Assembly: GCA_021201295.1 (NCBI GenBank)
Contig: JAJQFE010000007.1
Coordinates: 1-62,815 of the forward strand
Reading direction: 5' to 3'
Length of the DNA stretch: 62,815 bases
From: Tannerellaceae bacterium
GTDB taxonomy: Bacteria > Bacteroidota > Bacteroidia > Bacteroidales > Tannerellaceae
Below the pieces are notes generated by a model, which saw only the letters and a program-made list of their open reading frames with translations, was not told the DNA's origin and did not search any database. Positions 8,393 to 17,550 of the stretch are shown here, one piece after another. Every line of letters begins with the position of its first letter. The first letter of the stretch is position 1. The position numbers and the translations under genes were made by a program.

Positions 8393-9397
8393 ATGCAAAT
8401 GAAAGTAAGAAATAGAGGTGTTCTGCTGCTGATCTGCCTGCTGGCCTTGTTTGGCCTTGGGAAGGGATGGGGGCAGAGAACCTTGATCGATGTTAAGATA
8501 GATGAAGCTGCTATATTAATCGGAGAACAGACACTTCTCCACTATACGGTCACTACGGATCAGGATAAGGAGGTCCGAGTACTGATTCCACGGGATACGT
8601 TGATGCGTGGAGTGGAGGTACTGGCTGTATCTCTTCCGGATTCTTCTGTGATCGAGAATAACCGCTTAGTGATCCGGCAGGATATCCTGATTACTTCTTT
8701 TGATTCTGCTTTGTATCTGTTACCTCCGTTAAGGGTGGTAGACGGAGTGGATACGGTGTACTCCAACCAGGTAGCGTTAAAGGTTTCTACTATTGATGTG
8801 AATGTGGATGCGCCGGAGAAGTTTTATGATATCAAGGCGGTCTGGAAACCGCCGTTTGTGTTTGCGGACTACTTCCCGATCCTGTTCGGATTGGTGCTGG
8901 CAGTATTTCTGATTTGTGTGATCGGGTATATTGTTAAGAAACTTCGCAATAAAGAATTGATTCTACCTGCTAAAAAGGCTGCTCCGGCCTTGCCTCCGCA
9001 TGTGCAGGCAGTGAAAGAGCTGGATGAAATCAAGCATCAGAAATTGTGGCAGCAGGGAAGGAATAAGGAGTATTACACACTCATCACGGATACCTTGCGC
9101 CGGTATATTGTCAACCGGTATGGAATGAATGCTATGGAGATGACTTCTGCTGAGATCCTGGATATTATCCGCCGGGAGAATGGGACGGATTCTGTCTATG
9201 CCAATCTGAAACAGATCCTGCAATTAGCGGATTTTGTGAAGTTTGCCAAGATGAATCCACTGCCGGATGAAAATGAGCTGAGTATGATGAATGCGTATCT
9301 GTTCGTAAACCAGACTAAACCGACTGAGGTGATCCAGCCTGACAAGGCGGAAGAGAAAACTGAGGGAACGAATGAATCAAAATTAACAAACGAATAA
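8393..9397 (+). CDS. Bat-operon membrane protein (BatD-like N-terminal part, one transmembrane segment)
   Basis: About 334 residues from the ATG at 8393, chosen because it follows the upstream stop codon by 4 bp and leads directly into a signal peptide (VLLLICLLALFGLGKGWGQ). A beta-rich extracytoplasmic region is followed by a transmembrane helix (FPILFGLVLAVFLICVIGYI, about 160-180) and a charged cytoplasmic tail. It is the usual unnamed gene between DUF58 and BatA in Bacteroides. The extracytoplasmic part resembles BatD modules. No catalytic motif is visible. Confidence 0.75.
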   Translation: MQMKVRNRGVLLLICLLALFGLGKGWGQRTLIDVKIDEAAILIGEQTLLHYTVTTDQDKEVRVLIPRDTLMRGVEVLAVSLPDSSVIENNRLVIRQDILITSFDSALYLLPPLRVVDGVDTVYSNQVALKVSTIDVNVDAPEKFYDIKAVWKPPFVFADYFPILFGLVLAVFLICVIGYIVKKLRNKELILPAKKAAPALPPHVQAVKELDEIKHQKLWQQGRNKEYYTLITDTLRRYIVNRYGMNAMEMTSAEILDIIRRENGTDSVYANLKQILQLADFVKFAKMNPLPDENELSMMNAYLFVNQTKPTEVIQPDKAEEKTEGTNESKLTNE

Positions 9398-9398
9398 G

Positions 9399-10385
9399 AT
9401 GGTATTTGCAAATCCTACATATCTGTATTTATTAGTGTTGCTGATTCCCTTGACCGGATGGTATATCTGGAAATTGCGTAAGAGCCAGGCCAGCTTGCAG
9501 GTCTCTTCTTCGCAGGCTTTTGAGGCACTGGAAGCAACTTCTTATAAAGTTTATCTGAGACATGTTCCTTTTGTGTTGCGGATGGCGGCTATTGCTTTGC
9601 TGATCATCGTACTGGCACGTCCGCAGTCTACCAATAGCTGGCAAAATTCTTCTACGGAAGGGATTGATATTATGCTGGTGATGGACATTTCCAGTAGTAT
9701 GCTGGCTGAAGACCTGAAACCTAACCGTCTGGAAGCCTCTAAGGATGTGGCTGCCTCCTTTATCAACGGACGCCCGAATGATAACATCGGTCTGGTGGTC
9801 TTTTCCGGAGAGAGTTTTACTCAGTGCCCGCTGACGACTGACCATACGGTCTTACTGAACCTGTTCAAGGATATCCACTGTGGCATGATCAATGATGGAA
9901 CAGCGATTGGCCTGGGGCTGGCTAATGCCGTCAGCCGTATCAAAGACAGCCAGGCTATCTCTAAAGTGATCATTCTGCTGACAGATGGTGAAAATAATAT
10001 GGGGGAAATTGCTCCGATCACTGCTGCGGAGATTGCCCGTACGTTTGGTATACGTGTCTATACGATTGGTGTCGGTACGAAAGGAGAAGCTCCATACCCG
10101 TTCCAGACAGCTTTTGGTGTGAAGTATCAGAATATCCCTGTAGATATTGATGAGCCGACACTGAAACAAATAGCAGCTACTACCGGAGGCCAGTATTTCC
10201 GTGCTACTGATAATTCCAGCCTGAAAAACATCTATACGGAGATTGATAAACTGGAAAAGACCAAAATCAGTGTGCAGGAATACAGTAAAAAGCAGGAGGA
10301 ATACAAATACTGGGCGTTGCTGGTATTTGGATTGCTGTTGTTAGAAGTAATTTTTAGAAATTCGTTGTTGAGAAATATACCATAA
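9399..10385 (+). CDS. batA: BatA: membrane-anchored von Willebrand A protein
   Basis: 328 residues. A short N-terminal hydrophobic segment and a second helix (about 55-70) are followed by a vWA domain with a complete MIDAS (MDISSSMLAED, near 94-104; TDGEN near 189). A C-terminal transmembrane helix (WALLVFGLLLLEVIF) closes the protein. The vWA domain is expected to bind metal and a partner in the periplasm. The start codon is 1 bp after the preceding stop, so translation is probably coupled. Confidence 0.92.
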   Translation: MVFANPTYLYLLVLLIPLTGWYIWKLRKSQASLQVSSSQAFEALEATSYKVYLRHVPFVLRMAAIALLIIVLARPQSTNSWQNSSTEGIDIMLVMDISSSMLAEDLKPNRLEASKDVAASFINGRPNDNIGLVVFSGESFTQCPLTTDHTVLLNLFKDIHCGMINDGTAIGLGLANAVSRIKDSQAISKVIILLTDGENNMGEIAPITAAEIARTFGIRVYTIGVGTKGEAPYPFQTAFGVKYQNIPVDIDEPTLKQIAATTGGQYFRATDNSSLKNIYTEIDKLEKTKISVQEYSKKQEEYKYWALLVFGLLLLEVIFRNSLLRNIP

Positions 10386-10397
10386 ATTAAAAGGCTT

Positions 10398-11417
10398 ATG
10401 TTTCGTTTCGCAAATCCGGACTTTTTATATTTGCTTTTTCTGCTTCCGGTTGTGGTCGTATTCTATATGTATACGATCCTTCAAAAGAGAAAAGCTATCA
10501 GGAAATATGGTAACCCTGCGTTACTCTCTGAATTGATGCCTGAAGTGTCTTATAAACGTCAGCATCTGAAATTCTGGTTATTACTGGCAGCCATGACTAT
10601 GGTTATCTTTATCATTGCCGGTCCTCAGTTTGGCTCCAAACCGGAGACGGTCAAACGGCAGGGAGTGGAGATTATGGTTTGTTTAGATGTGTCTAACTCT
10701 ATGCTGGCGGAAGATGTGGCTCCTAACCGGCTGGATAAGTCCAAACAGATGTTGTCACGCCTGACAGATGGGCTGACAAATGATAAAGTAGGGCTGATTG
10801 TTTTTGCGGGGGATGCCTTTACGCAGATTCCCATCACTTCGGATTATATATCTGCTAAAATGTTTCTTTCTTCTATTTCTCCTTCCATGGTTTCCACACA
10901 GGGTACTGCTATCGGGGCTGCTATCAATTTAGCGGTCCGTTCGTTTACTCCCAGTGAGACTTCAGATAAGACCATTATTCTGATTACGGACGGGGAGAAT
11001 CATGAAGATGATGCGATTGGAGCAGCTACGAAAGCTGCCGAGAGAGGTATCCGTGTAAATATTGTAGGCATGGGGTTACCAAATGGAGTTCCCATCCCGA
11101 TAGGAGGAAATAACAATTTCATGCGTGACAAAGAAGGAAATGTCGTGGTCACGAAACTGAACGAACAGATGTGTCAGGAAATTGCGGCAGCGGGTCAGGG
11201 TATGTATGTACGTGCTGATAATACAAATTCTGCCCTGAAGGCGTTACAGAATGAAATTGACAAAATGAATAAGTCGGAAGTGGAAAGCAGGATCTACTCA
11301 GAGTATGATGAACAGTTCCAGACGTTAGCCTGGATCGTGTTATTCCTGTTGATCGCTGAGTTCCTGACAATGGATCGTAAAAACCGGATCTTCCGGAAAA
11401 TTAAACTATTTTCTTAA
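10398..11417 (+). CDS. batB: BatB: membrane-anchored von Willebrand A protein
   Basis: 339 residues, a paralogue of BatA with the same order: N-terminal helices, vWA domain with MIDAS LDVSNSMLAED (near 95-105) and TDGENHEDD, and a C-terminal membrane helix followed by a basic tail. In B. fragilis BatA and BatB form a large complex with the TPR proteins of the operon. It lies 12 bp after BatA and 4 bp before BatC. Confidence 0.92.
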   Translation: MFRFANPDFLYLLFLLPVVVVFYMYTILQKRKAIRKYGNPALLSELMPEVSYKRQHLKFWLLLAAMTMVIFIIAGPQFGSKPETVKRQGVEIMVCLDVSNSMLAEDVAPNRLDKSKQMLSRLTDGLTNDKVGLIVFAGDAFTQIPITSDYISAKMFLSSISPSMVSTQGTAIGAAINLAVRSFTPSETSDKTIILITDGENHEDDAIGAATKAAERGIRVNIVGMGLPNGVPIPIGGNNNFMRDKEGNVVVTKLNEQMCQEIAAAGQGMYVRADNTNSALKALQNEIDKMNKSEVESRIYSEYDEQFQTLAWIVLFLLIAEFLTMDRKNRIFRKIKLFS

Positions 11418-11421
11418 TGAG

Positions 11422-12171
11422 ATGGAAATGATGAGACTTACTATGCAGAAAATAGGATTATGGCTGCTGGCCGGTATGCTTTCTTCCGGTACTGTCTATG
11501 CTCAGAAAGCGGAGCGTAAGAATGTGCGGGAAGGGAATAAGTTATATACGAATGAACAATATACGGAGGCTGAAATCGCTTACCGGAAAGGGTTGGATGT
11601 GAATCCCCGTTCGTTTGAGGGGACTTTCAACCTGGGAAATGCTCTTTATAAGCAACAAAAGTTTCCGGAAGCGGCTGAACAATACCAGTTGCTGGCCGGA
11701 CAAGGGGAAAAACTGCTGATGGATGATCCTGCCAATGCTGAAAAATTGGCACAGGTGTTCCATAATCTGGGAAATATCAGTATGTCCAATCAGGATTATG
11801 CTCAGAGTATTGAGACTTATAAACAGGCATTAAGGCTGAATCCTACGGATGATGAAACCCGCTATAACCTGGCTTTGGCACAGAAATTGCTGGAAGACCA
11901 GGAGGGAGATGGAGGTGGTGGTGGCCAGGATGATAATCAGGAAGACCAGCAGGACCAGGACAATCAGAATGATCAACAGCAACAACCACAGCAGCAGGAG
12001 CAGGATGATAATCAGACGCAGGAGGAAGAACAACCGAATGAACAGATGAGCCAGGACAACGCTCAGCAAATATTGGATGCCTTCCTGCAAGATGAAAAAG
12101 ACACTCAGGAAAAAGTGAAGCAGGCGCAACAGCAACAGCAACAACGTCGCAGAACGGATAAAGAGTGGTAA
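11422..12171 (+). CDS. batC: BatC: periplasmic TPR protein with Gln-rich tail
   Basis: 249 residues. Signal peptide (ends SSGTVYAQ) followed by three or more TPR motifs (for example GTFNLGNALYKQQKFPEAAEQY and VFHNLGNISMSNQDYAQSIETY). From about residue 155 the chain is low-complexity Gln/Asp/Asn/Glu-rich to the end. The tail is likely disordered and is a usual feature of BatC. TPRs suggest docking to BatA/BatB. Confidence 0.88.
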   Translation: MEMMRLTMQKIGLWLLAGMLSSGTVYAQKAERKNVREGNKLYTNEQYTEAEIAYRKGLDVNPRSFEGTFNLGNALYKQQKFPEAAEQYQLLAGQGEKLLMDDPANAEKLAQVFHNLGNISMSNQDYAQSIETYKQALRLNPTDDETRYNLALAQKLLEDQEGDGGGGGQDDNQEDQQDQDNQNDQQQQPQQQEQDDNQTQEEEQPNEQMSQDNAQQILDAFLQDEKDTQEKVKQAQQQQQQRRRTDKEW

Positions 12172-12196
12172 TAATAAATAGTAACTGAAAAAACAT

Positions 12197-14023
12197 ATGG
12201 ATATAATGAGGAAATTCATTTTCTTATTGGCTTTTTTTCTTTCACCTGGCATAATCGCAAATGCTCAGAATGTCGTGTTTAAGGCTTCTGCTCCGGAAGC
12301 AGTTGCGATGGGGCAGCAATTCCGTCTGACATTTACGGTCAATGGAGATGGTAAAGAGCTCAGGCTGCAGGAGGAGATCCGGGATTTTGAAGTATTAATG
12401 GGGCCTTCACAGTCTCGTTCACATAGTACACGGATTATTAATGGCCAGTCTACGACGGAAACAAGTACGACCTTTACTTATGTACTGATGGCTAAACAAG
12501 AGGGCACATTTACTATACCTCCGGCGGTTGTGAAAGTGAATAACTCCAATTATACATCCAACGGATTAACGGTGAAAGTTCTTCCGGCAGATCAGGTGGC
12601 AGCGGCAGGAAACAATAGCCAGGGACAGGAAGGCAACACACCGGCAGTAAGTGATAATGATATTTTCATGCGCATGACCGTCTCTAAAACAAATGTCTAT
12701 GAGCAGGAAGGTTTTTTGGTTACTTTTAAATTATATACATTAGTGGATCCTACTTTCAGAAATGTCAAATTCCCTGAATTTGAAGGATTCTTGGCACAGG
12801 AAGTGGAATTGCCGGAGAACAAACAGTTCACGCTGGAAAACTATAATGGCCGCAATTACCAGTCTGTGGTGTTAAAACAAGCAGTGTTGTATCCCCAGCG
12901 TTCCGGAAAGCTCACCATTGAGGGAGGCCGTTTTGAAATAGTGGTAAGGGTACCCACCCAGCAACGGGTCAGAAGTATTTTTGATGATTTCTTTGCTACG
13001 TACCGGGATGTCAATAAAACCCTGACGACTCCTCCTATGACTATCGATGTGAAACCTTTACCTTCCGGTAAGCCCGCTTCTTATTCCGGTGGAGTGGGTG
13101 ACTTCACGATGACGGCCGCGATCAGTTCGGATCATATCAAAGCCAATGAAGCGGTTACTGTCAACATACAAATCAATGGTTCGGGTAATGTCCGGTTAGT
13201 GAAAAACCCGGAAGTGATCTTCCCGAATGACTTTGATGTGTATGACCCCAAGGTGGAAACCAATATTCGTACTAACGCATCGGGTGCCAGTGGAAGTAAA
13301 ACCATTGAATACATGGCTATTCCCCGGTATGGTGGTGATTTTGAGATCCCAGCTATCCAATTCTCCTATTTTGACCTGAAAAGTGACTCCTATAAAACGC
13401 TTACGGCAGGTTCTTATAGATTACATGTGGAGAAAGGAGAGGGGGGAGATGCCTCTGCTCCGGTGGTTTCCAATTTCGGTAACCGGGAAAATGTAAGATA
13501 CCTGGGTCAGGATATCCGTTATCTGAAAGTGAAAGGATTTAATTTCATTTCTAACAGCGACATTTTCTATGGCTCTTTTATGTATTTCTTATGTTACCTG
13601 ATCCCGGCTATTCTGTTTATTGTCTTTTTCTTTGTTTACAGAAAACAGATCCGAGAGAATTCCAACCTGGCTTTGGTACGTACAAAGAAAGCAAATAAAA
13701 CAGCGGTTAAACGTTTGAAAATTGCCGGTAAACTATTGAAGGAGAATAAGCGTGAGGAGTTTTATGAAGAGGTGTTAAGAGCATTGTGGGGATATCTGAG
13801 TGATAAACTGAATATTCCTCAGGCTAACCTGACCAAGGATAATGTGGAAGCAGAGCTGACTCTATATGGTGTGGATGAAGCGTTAATTAATGAATTTATG
13901 GAAATCCTGAATACGTGTGAATTTGCCCGGTATGCACATTCACAAGACCATGAAGAGATGGATAAGTTGTATGAATGGACAGTGGATGCTATCGGCAAAA
14001 TGGAAAATACGATCAAGAAGTAA
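12197..14023 (+). CDS. batD: BatD: large extracytoplasmic oxygen-tolerance protein
   Basis: 608 residues. Signal peptide ending near NAQN; repeated beta-sandwich modules through the first 420 residues; then a membrane helix (YFLCYLIPAILFIVFFFVY, about 465-484) and a helical C-terminal cytoplasmic domain. This is the full BatD architecture. The gene follows BatC by 25 bp and is 3 bp before BatE. BatD is thought to act as an envelope partner of the vWA proteins; no enzyme motif is visible. Confidence 0.9.
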   Translation: MDIMRKFIFLLAFFLSPGIIANAQNVVFKASAPEAVAMGQQFRLTFTVNGDGKELRLQEEIRDFEVLMGPSQSRSHSTRIINGQSTTETSTTFTYVLMAKQEGTFTIPPAVVKVNNSNYTSNGLTVKVLPADQVAAAGNNSQGQEGNTPAVSDNDIFMRMTVSKTNVYEQEGFLVTFKLYTLVDPTFRNVKFPEFEGFLAQEVELPENKQFTLENYNGRNYQSVVLKQAVLYPQRSGKLTIEGGRFEIVVRVPTQQRVRSIFDDFFATYRDVNKTLTTPPMTIDVKPLPSGKPASYSGGVGDFTMTAAISSDHIKANEAVTVNIQINGSGNVRLVKNPEVIFPNDFDVYDPKVETNIRTNASGASGSKTIEYMAIPRYGGDFEIPAIQFSYFDLKSDSYKTLTAGSYRLHVEKGEGGDASAPVVSNFGNRENVRYLGQDIRYLKVKGFNFISNSDIFYGSFMYFLCYLIPAILFIVFFFVYRKQIRENSNLALVRTKKANKTAVKRLKIAGKLLKENKREEFYEEVLRALWGYLSDKLNIPQANLTKDNVEAELTLYGVDEALINEFMEILNTCEFARYAHSQDHEEMDKLYEWTVDAIGKMENTIKK

Positions 14024-14026
14024 AAT

Positions 14027-14794
14027 ATGAAGCGTTACAGATATATGAAAAAGATACTTTTTTGCTTATTCGCTCCATTACTGGTGTGGAGTGCTTTTGC
14101 GCAGGATACGGCAATTAAAGAAGCGGAAGTGGCCTATACGAAAGAAGACTATCAGGCTGCGATCCGGATCTATGAAGAGGTGCTGGGTGCGTATGGTAAA
14201 TCTGCTGCTATTTACTATAATTTAGGAAATGCTTATTATAAGGCAGGAGAAGTAGCACCGGCCATCCTGAATTATGAAAGAGCGCTCGTTTTAGATCCAG
14301 GAGATGCTGATATACGGTTCAATCTCCAGATGGCCAGACAAAGGGCGGTGGATAAAATCGAACCTGTAGGCTCTTTTTTCCTGACCCGCTGGTTTAAAGG
14401 GATTGAAAATATGGGAGCTGCTGATTCCTGGGCTAAATTAGGGATCGGTAGTTTCATTCTATTTCTGGGGTGTTTGCTACTTTTTTTCTTTTCGCGTTGG
14501 ATACGGCTGAAAAAAACTGGTTTTTATTTAGGTATTATATTTCTCATTATCACTATATTTGCAAACATATTTGGCTACAACCAAAAAGATGAATTGGTGC
14601 ACCGGGACACTGCTATCGTGTTTTCACCAACCGTAACGGTAAAAAGTTCTCCGGATGCAAGCGGGAATGATCTCTTTATTTTGCATGAGGGAACAAAAGT
14701 CTATATTAAGAGTACCCTGGGAGAATGGAAGGAGATTGAACTGGAAGATGGAAATGTAGGATGGATGCCGGATAAAGATATTCAGATTATCTGA
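14027..14794 (+). CDS. batE: BatE: TPR protein with membrane helices and SH3-like tail
   Basis: 255 residues. Signal peptide (LLVWSAFAQ), TPR units (YYNLGNAYYKAGEVAPAILNYERAL), two transmembrane helices in the middle (about 140-185), and a C-terminal bacterial SH3-like module (TVKSSPDASGNDLFILHEGT...VGWMPDKD). It is the last gene of the Bat operon. The SH3 module suggests contact with the cell wall or a partner protein. Confidence 0.88.
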   Translation: MKRYRYMKKILFCLFAPLLVWSAFAQDTAIKEAEVAYTKEDYQAAIRIYEEVLGAYGKSAAIYYNLGNAYYKAGEVAPAILNYERALVLDPGDADIRFNLQMARQRAVDKIEPVGSFFLTRWFKGIENMGAADSWAKLGIGSFILFLGCLLLFFFSRWIRLKKTGFYLGIIFLIITIFANIFGYNQKDELVHRDTAIVFSPTVTVKSSPDASGNDLFILHEGTKVYIKSTLGEWKEIELEDGNVGWMPDKDIQII

Positions 14795-14828
14795 TACCAT
14801 TTTTTTATTTTGCAATCTAACAAACTGA

Positions 14829-15527
14829 ATGCTTGAAGAAATACTGATACATGAGCGTGAGGCATTCTTTTTCATGAATGGTAGTGACTCTGTTTTTTTT
14901 GACCGGTTTATGTGGCTTTACTCCAGTAAAGTAGTCTGGTTGCCCCTGGCTGTTTTTATTCTTTTCATATTAATTTATAAAAATAAGTGGAAGGAGTCAT
15001 TACTGATCCTGTTAGGTATTGTGCTGGTAATTACTTTATGTGACCAGTTTACTTCTCATCTTTGTAAACTTGTTTTCTCCCGTTTTCGTCCTACTCATCA
15101 TCCCGATTTTATGGAGCATGTAAAAACTGTGTTTGGTTACCGGGGAGGAAGATATGGGTTTATGTCCAGCCATGCAGCCAATGCATTTGGTTTTGCTACT
15201 TTTCTATCCCTGCTTTTACGGAATCGATTGTTGACGTTAATCCTGTTTTTCTGGGCCGCTTTGATGGCGTATACCCGTATTTATTTAGGTGTTCATTTTA
15301 TTTCTGATATTGTGCCGGGAGCCATTCTGGGTACCATGTTCGGTTACCTTGTACATTGGCTATATCTGAAGAGCCGTCCTTTATTAATAAGGGAAGGAGA
15401 GGAGAGTAGTTCGTTTTCCTATACTTTATATGCTCTGCATCCCCCTCAACTCATTGCTATAGGTATATTTACCACCATTCTTCTGATGGTTGCCTTTAAT
15501 GCACCATTGATCCACTTTTTGGTTTGA
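14829..15527 (+). CDS. PAP2-family membrane phosphatase
   Basis: 232 residues, about six membrane helices. The three acid-phosphatase motifs are present: KLVFSRFRPTHH (C1), SSHAANAFGFA (C2) and YTRIYLGVHFISDIVPG (C3, with the catalytic His). PAP2 enzymes of this kind dephosphorylate lipid substrates such as undecaprenyl diphosphate or lipid A. The sequence alone does not choose between them. It follows the Bat operon by 34 bp and may be read with it. Confidence 0.9.
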   Translation: MLEEILIHEREAFFFMNGSDSVFFDRFMWLYSSKVVWLPLAVFILFILIYKNKWKESLLILLGIVLVITLCDQFTSHLCKLVFSRFRPTHHPDFMEHVKTVFGYRGGRYGFMSSHAANAFGFATFLSLLLRNRLLTLILFFWAALMAYTRIYLGVHFISDIVPGAILGTMFGYLVHWLYLKSRPLLIREGEESSSFSYTLYALHPPQLIAIGIFTTILLMVAFNAPLIHFLV

Positions 15528-15535
15528 GAGAGATT

Positions 15536-15560
15536 ACATGCCGTAAAGCATGTTTATTTA
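15536..15560 (+). terminator. Weak hairpin terminator after the PAP2 gene
   Basis: ACATGC/GCATGT stem (15536-15541, 15548-15553) followed by a T/A-rich stretch, 9 bp after the PAP2 stop codon. Confidence 0.4.
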
Positions 15561-15567
15561 TTGTCAA

Positions 15568-15575
15568 TATTTTTG
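15568..15575 (+). promoter_or_regulatory. Predicted -7 element for the small HTH gene
   Basis: TATTTTTG fits TAnnTTTG. It gives a leader of roughly 70 bases before the ATG at 15651. Confidence 0.45.
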
Positions 15576-15650
15576 TTCTGCTACGAGATATTCACTAAGT
15601 TAGTGGCATAGAAAATTAATAAAAGTATTAACCTTCAAAATAAGGGAGCC

Positions 15651-15923
15651 ATGACAAAGACGATCACATTTAACGAATTGCGTAAAATCAAAGACAGTTT
15701 GCCTAACGGTACGACTCACCGTATTGCAGATGAATTGGGTATTTCCGTTGAAACTGTCCGTAATTATTTTGGTGGGCATAATTATAAAGATGGTAATAGC
15801 TGTGGGATTCATATTGAACCGGGTCCTGATGGTGGACTGGTTGTCCTGGACGATACCACTATTTTAGATCGTGCTTTACAGATCCTGGAAGAAAACAAGG
15901 TTTCTGTAGCACCTGAGGCGTAA
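15651..15923 (+). CDS. Small helix-turn-helix DNA-binding protein
   Basis: 90 residues. A clear HTH (RIADELGISVETVRNYFGG, residues 24-42) is followed by a short acidic half (IHIEPGPDGGLVVLDDTT). Short proteins of this type are widespread in Bacteroidetes without an assigned regulon. The gene has its own promoter and a strong terminator, so it is a single-gene unit. Confidence 0.8.
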   Translation: MTKTITFNELRKIKDSLPNGTTHRIADELGISVETVRNYFGGHNYKDGNSCGIHIEPGPDGGLVVLDDTTILDRALQILEENKVSVAPEA

Positions 15924-15946
15924 GAAAGTTAACAACCTCTTTAGAT

Positions 15947-15988
15947 AATCCCATAGCTGAATAATAAAGAGCTATGGGATTTTTTTAT
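15947..15988 (+). terminator. Rho-independent terminator
   Basis: Perfect 12-bp stem AATCCCATAGCT/AGCTATGGGATT (15947-15958, 15970-15981) followed by TTTTTT. Confidence 0.9.
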
Positions 15989-16037
15989 TCTCAACATTTA
16001 ATAAATTGCTATTGTTTAACTAATAAAAAATAGGATT

Positions 16038-17156
16038 ATGGAAGACAAATTAATCACATTAGCTATCCACACGTATGAAAAAGCCCAGATTCTTAAAACG
16101 ATATTGGAAACAGAAGGGATAGAGGTTTATATTCATAATGTGAACCTGATCCAGCCTGTAGTATCAGCAGGTGTTCGTGTGAGAATTAAAGAAAGTGACC
16201 TGCCTAAAGCGCTTCAGGTAATAGAAGATAGCCATTGGTTAGACGATCTGGAAGAAGAAACTACGGATACGGACAAACAAAAGAAAAAAGTCCTGATTCC
16301 GGTGGACTTCTCGGATTATTCCTTAAAAGCCTGTGAGATCGGTTTTAATTATGCTGTTCAAATAGGGGCAGAAGTTATGATTATGCATGCTTATTATGCT
16401 CCTTATTTTCCTATGGCTGTCCCAATGGGAGATACACTGGCGTATCAGATTGATGATGGACGGGAGTTAGGGGTAGTGCTAAACCGGGTCAGAGCCGATA
16501 TGGATAATATCTACAATTATATTAACCAGAAAATTGCTTTGGGGGAATTGCCTAAGATTAAATATCACCATATACTCCGGGAAGGACTTCCGGAAGAGGA
16601 AATCATTGCTTTTGCCAAAGAATATAATCCGAGCCTGATTGTTATGGGAACCCGGGGAAACAGTCAGAAAGACCTGGACCTGATCGGTAGTGTAACCGGA
16701 GAAGTAATCGATCATAACCGTATTCCTGTGTTGGCCATTCCGGAAAACATGCCTTTTAAGGATTTGGCAGAGATGAAAAATGTGGGGTTTGCTACGTCGT
16801 TTGTTCAGCAGGATTTAGTGACATTTGATGTATTTATGAGATTTCTCCGGCCCTTTAATGTGAATATTCATCTGTTTAACATTTCTACGACTCATGATCA
16901 ATGGAATGAAATCCGTCTGACGGGAATCCAGGAATATCTCAAAAAACAATATCCAGATGCTGATATTTCTTATACCGTGCTGGATGATGGCGATCTGTTA
17001 CAGGCAATTAATACGTTTATCCATAGCAAGCAGATTGACCTGGTGGCTTTAAGTGCGAAACGACGGAATATTATTGCGAGAATTTTCAATCCAAGTATTG
17101 CCCGAAGGATGTTATTTCATAGTGAAACTCCATTATTGGTAATCCACGGAAAATAA
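16038..17156 (+). CDS. Universal-stress protein with N-terminal DUF2007-like domain
   Basis: 372 residues. Residues 1-72 match the DUF2007 signal-transducing fold (ILKTILETEGIEVYI...RVRIKESDLPKALQVIE). Two UspA domains follow. The first starts KVLIPVDFSDYSLKA and has the nucleotide-binding motif GTRGNSQKDLDLIGSVT. The second, from about 240, is degenerate in its binding loop (SAKRRNIIARIFNPSIA). Likely cytoplasmic stress sensing or binding of ATP/AMP. The domain fusion is unusual but coherent in one frame. Confidence 0.88.
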   Translation: MEDKLITLAIHTYEKAQILKTILETEGIEVYIHNVNLIQPVVSAGVRVRIKESDLPKALQVIEDSHWLDDLEEETTDTDKQKKKVLIPVDFSDYSLKACEIGFNYAVQIGAEVMIMHAYYAPYFPMAVPMGDTLAYQIDDGRELGVVLNRVRADMDNIYNYINQKIALGELPKIKYHHILREGLPEEEIIAFAKEYNPSLIVMGTRGNSQKDLDLIGSVTGEVIDHNRIPVLAIPENMPFKDLAEMKNVGFATSFVQQDLVTFDVFMRFLRPFNVNIHLFNISTTHDQWNEIRLTGIQEYLKKQYPDADISYTVLDDGDLLQAINTFIHSKQIDLVALSAKRRNIIARIFNPSIARRMLFHSETPLLVIHGK

Positions 17157-17293
17157 ATTAATATTTTTTTAGAAAGTCGAAGAAACTATCTAAAACGAAC
17201 GTTTGTTATTATAGTACCAAAGGGCAAGTAGCCCGAATTATTACAAGTAGTAGTATTTGTTTTTTCATATAAGTAGAGTTTGTTATTTGTTTG
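17157..17293. other. Non-coding stretch after the stress-protein gene
   Basis: AT-rich, no gene visible. It contains AACGAACGTTTGTT, a partial inverted repeat, near 17196. The next terminator lies 137 bp after the stop codon, so a long 3' UTR or a small RNA could end there. Confidence 0.35.
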
Positions 17294-17332
17294 GTCCGTG
17301 TAGAACTTCACAGTTCCACACGGACTTTTTTA
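17294..17332 (+). terminator. Rho-independent terminator
   Basis: GTCCGTGTAGAAC/GTTCCACACGGAC stem with one mismatch (17294-17306, 17313-17325) followed by TTTTTT. Confidence 0.85.
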
Positions 17333-17489
17333 GTAGGTTGATATATCTTTTATAGACCTTGTGAAATAAGAGGAGTGAAAAATTAATATCTATTTTTTAT
17401 AATTACGATTATGTTTAATAATAATATCCCGTTTGAATTATTGAACATAATATACCGCCTATTAAACATAAAAGGTATAATACAGTTGT

Positions 17490-17546
17490 AAGGGATTTGG
17501 CTGATGGCCGATCTTCGATTGCAATCCTGTTGATTGCAAATCCCTT
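17490..17546. other. Nested inverted repeat, candidate multi-branched RNA structure or terminator
   Basis: The outer stem is AAGGGATTT/AAATCCCTT (17490-17498, 17538-17546). Inside it are a small GGC/GCC hairpin and a perfect 8-bp hairpin TTGCAATC/GATTGCAA (17519-17526, 17532-17539), which overlaps the outer stem by two bases, so the two folds compete. It lies 4 bp downstream of the FHA gene's stop codon. Confidence 0.55.
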
Positions 17547-17550
17547 TAAC

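Noticed and set aside
11830-12252. Long minus-strand Leu/Ile-rich frame opposite BatC
   Set aside because: It is the complement of the Gln/Asp repeat codons of BatC and overlaps the BatD start; a shadow.
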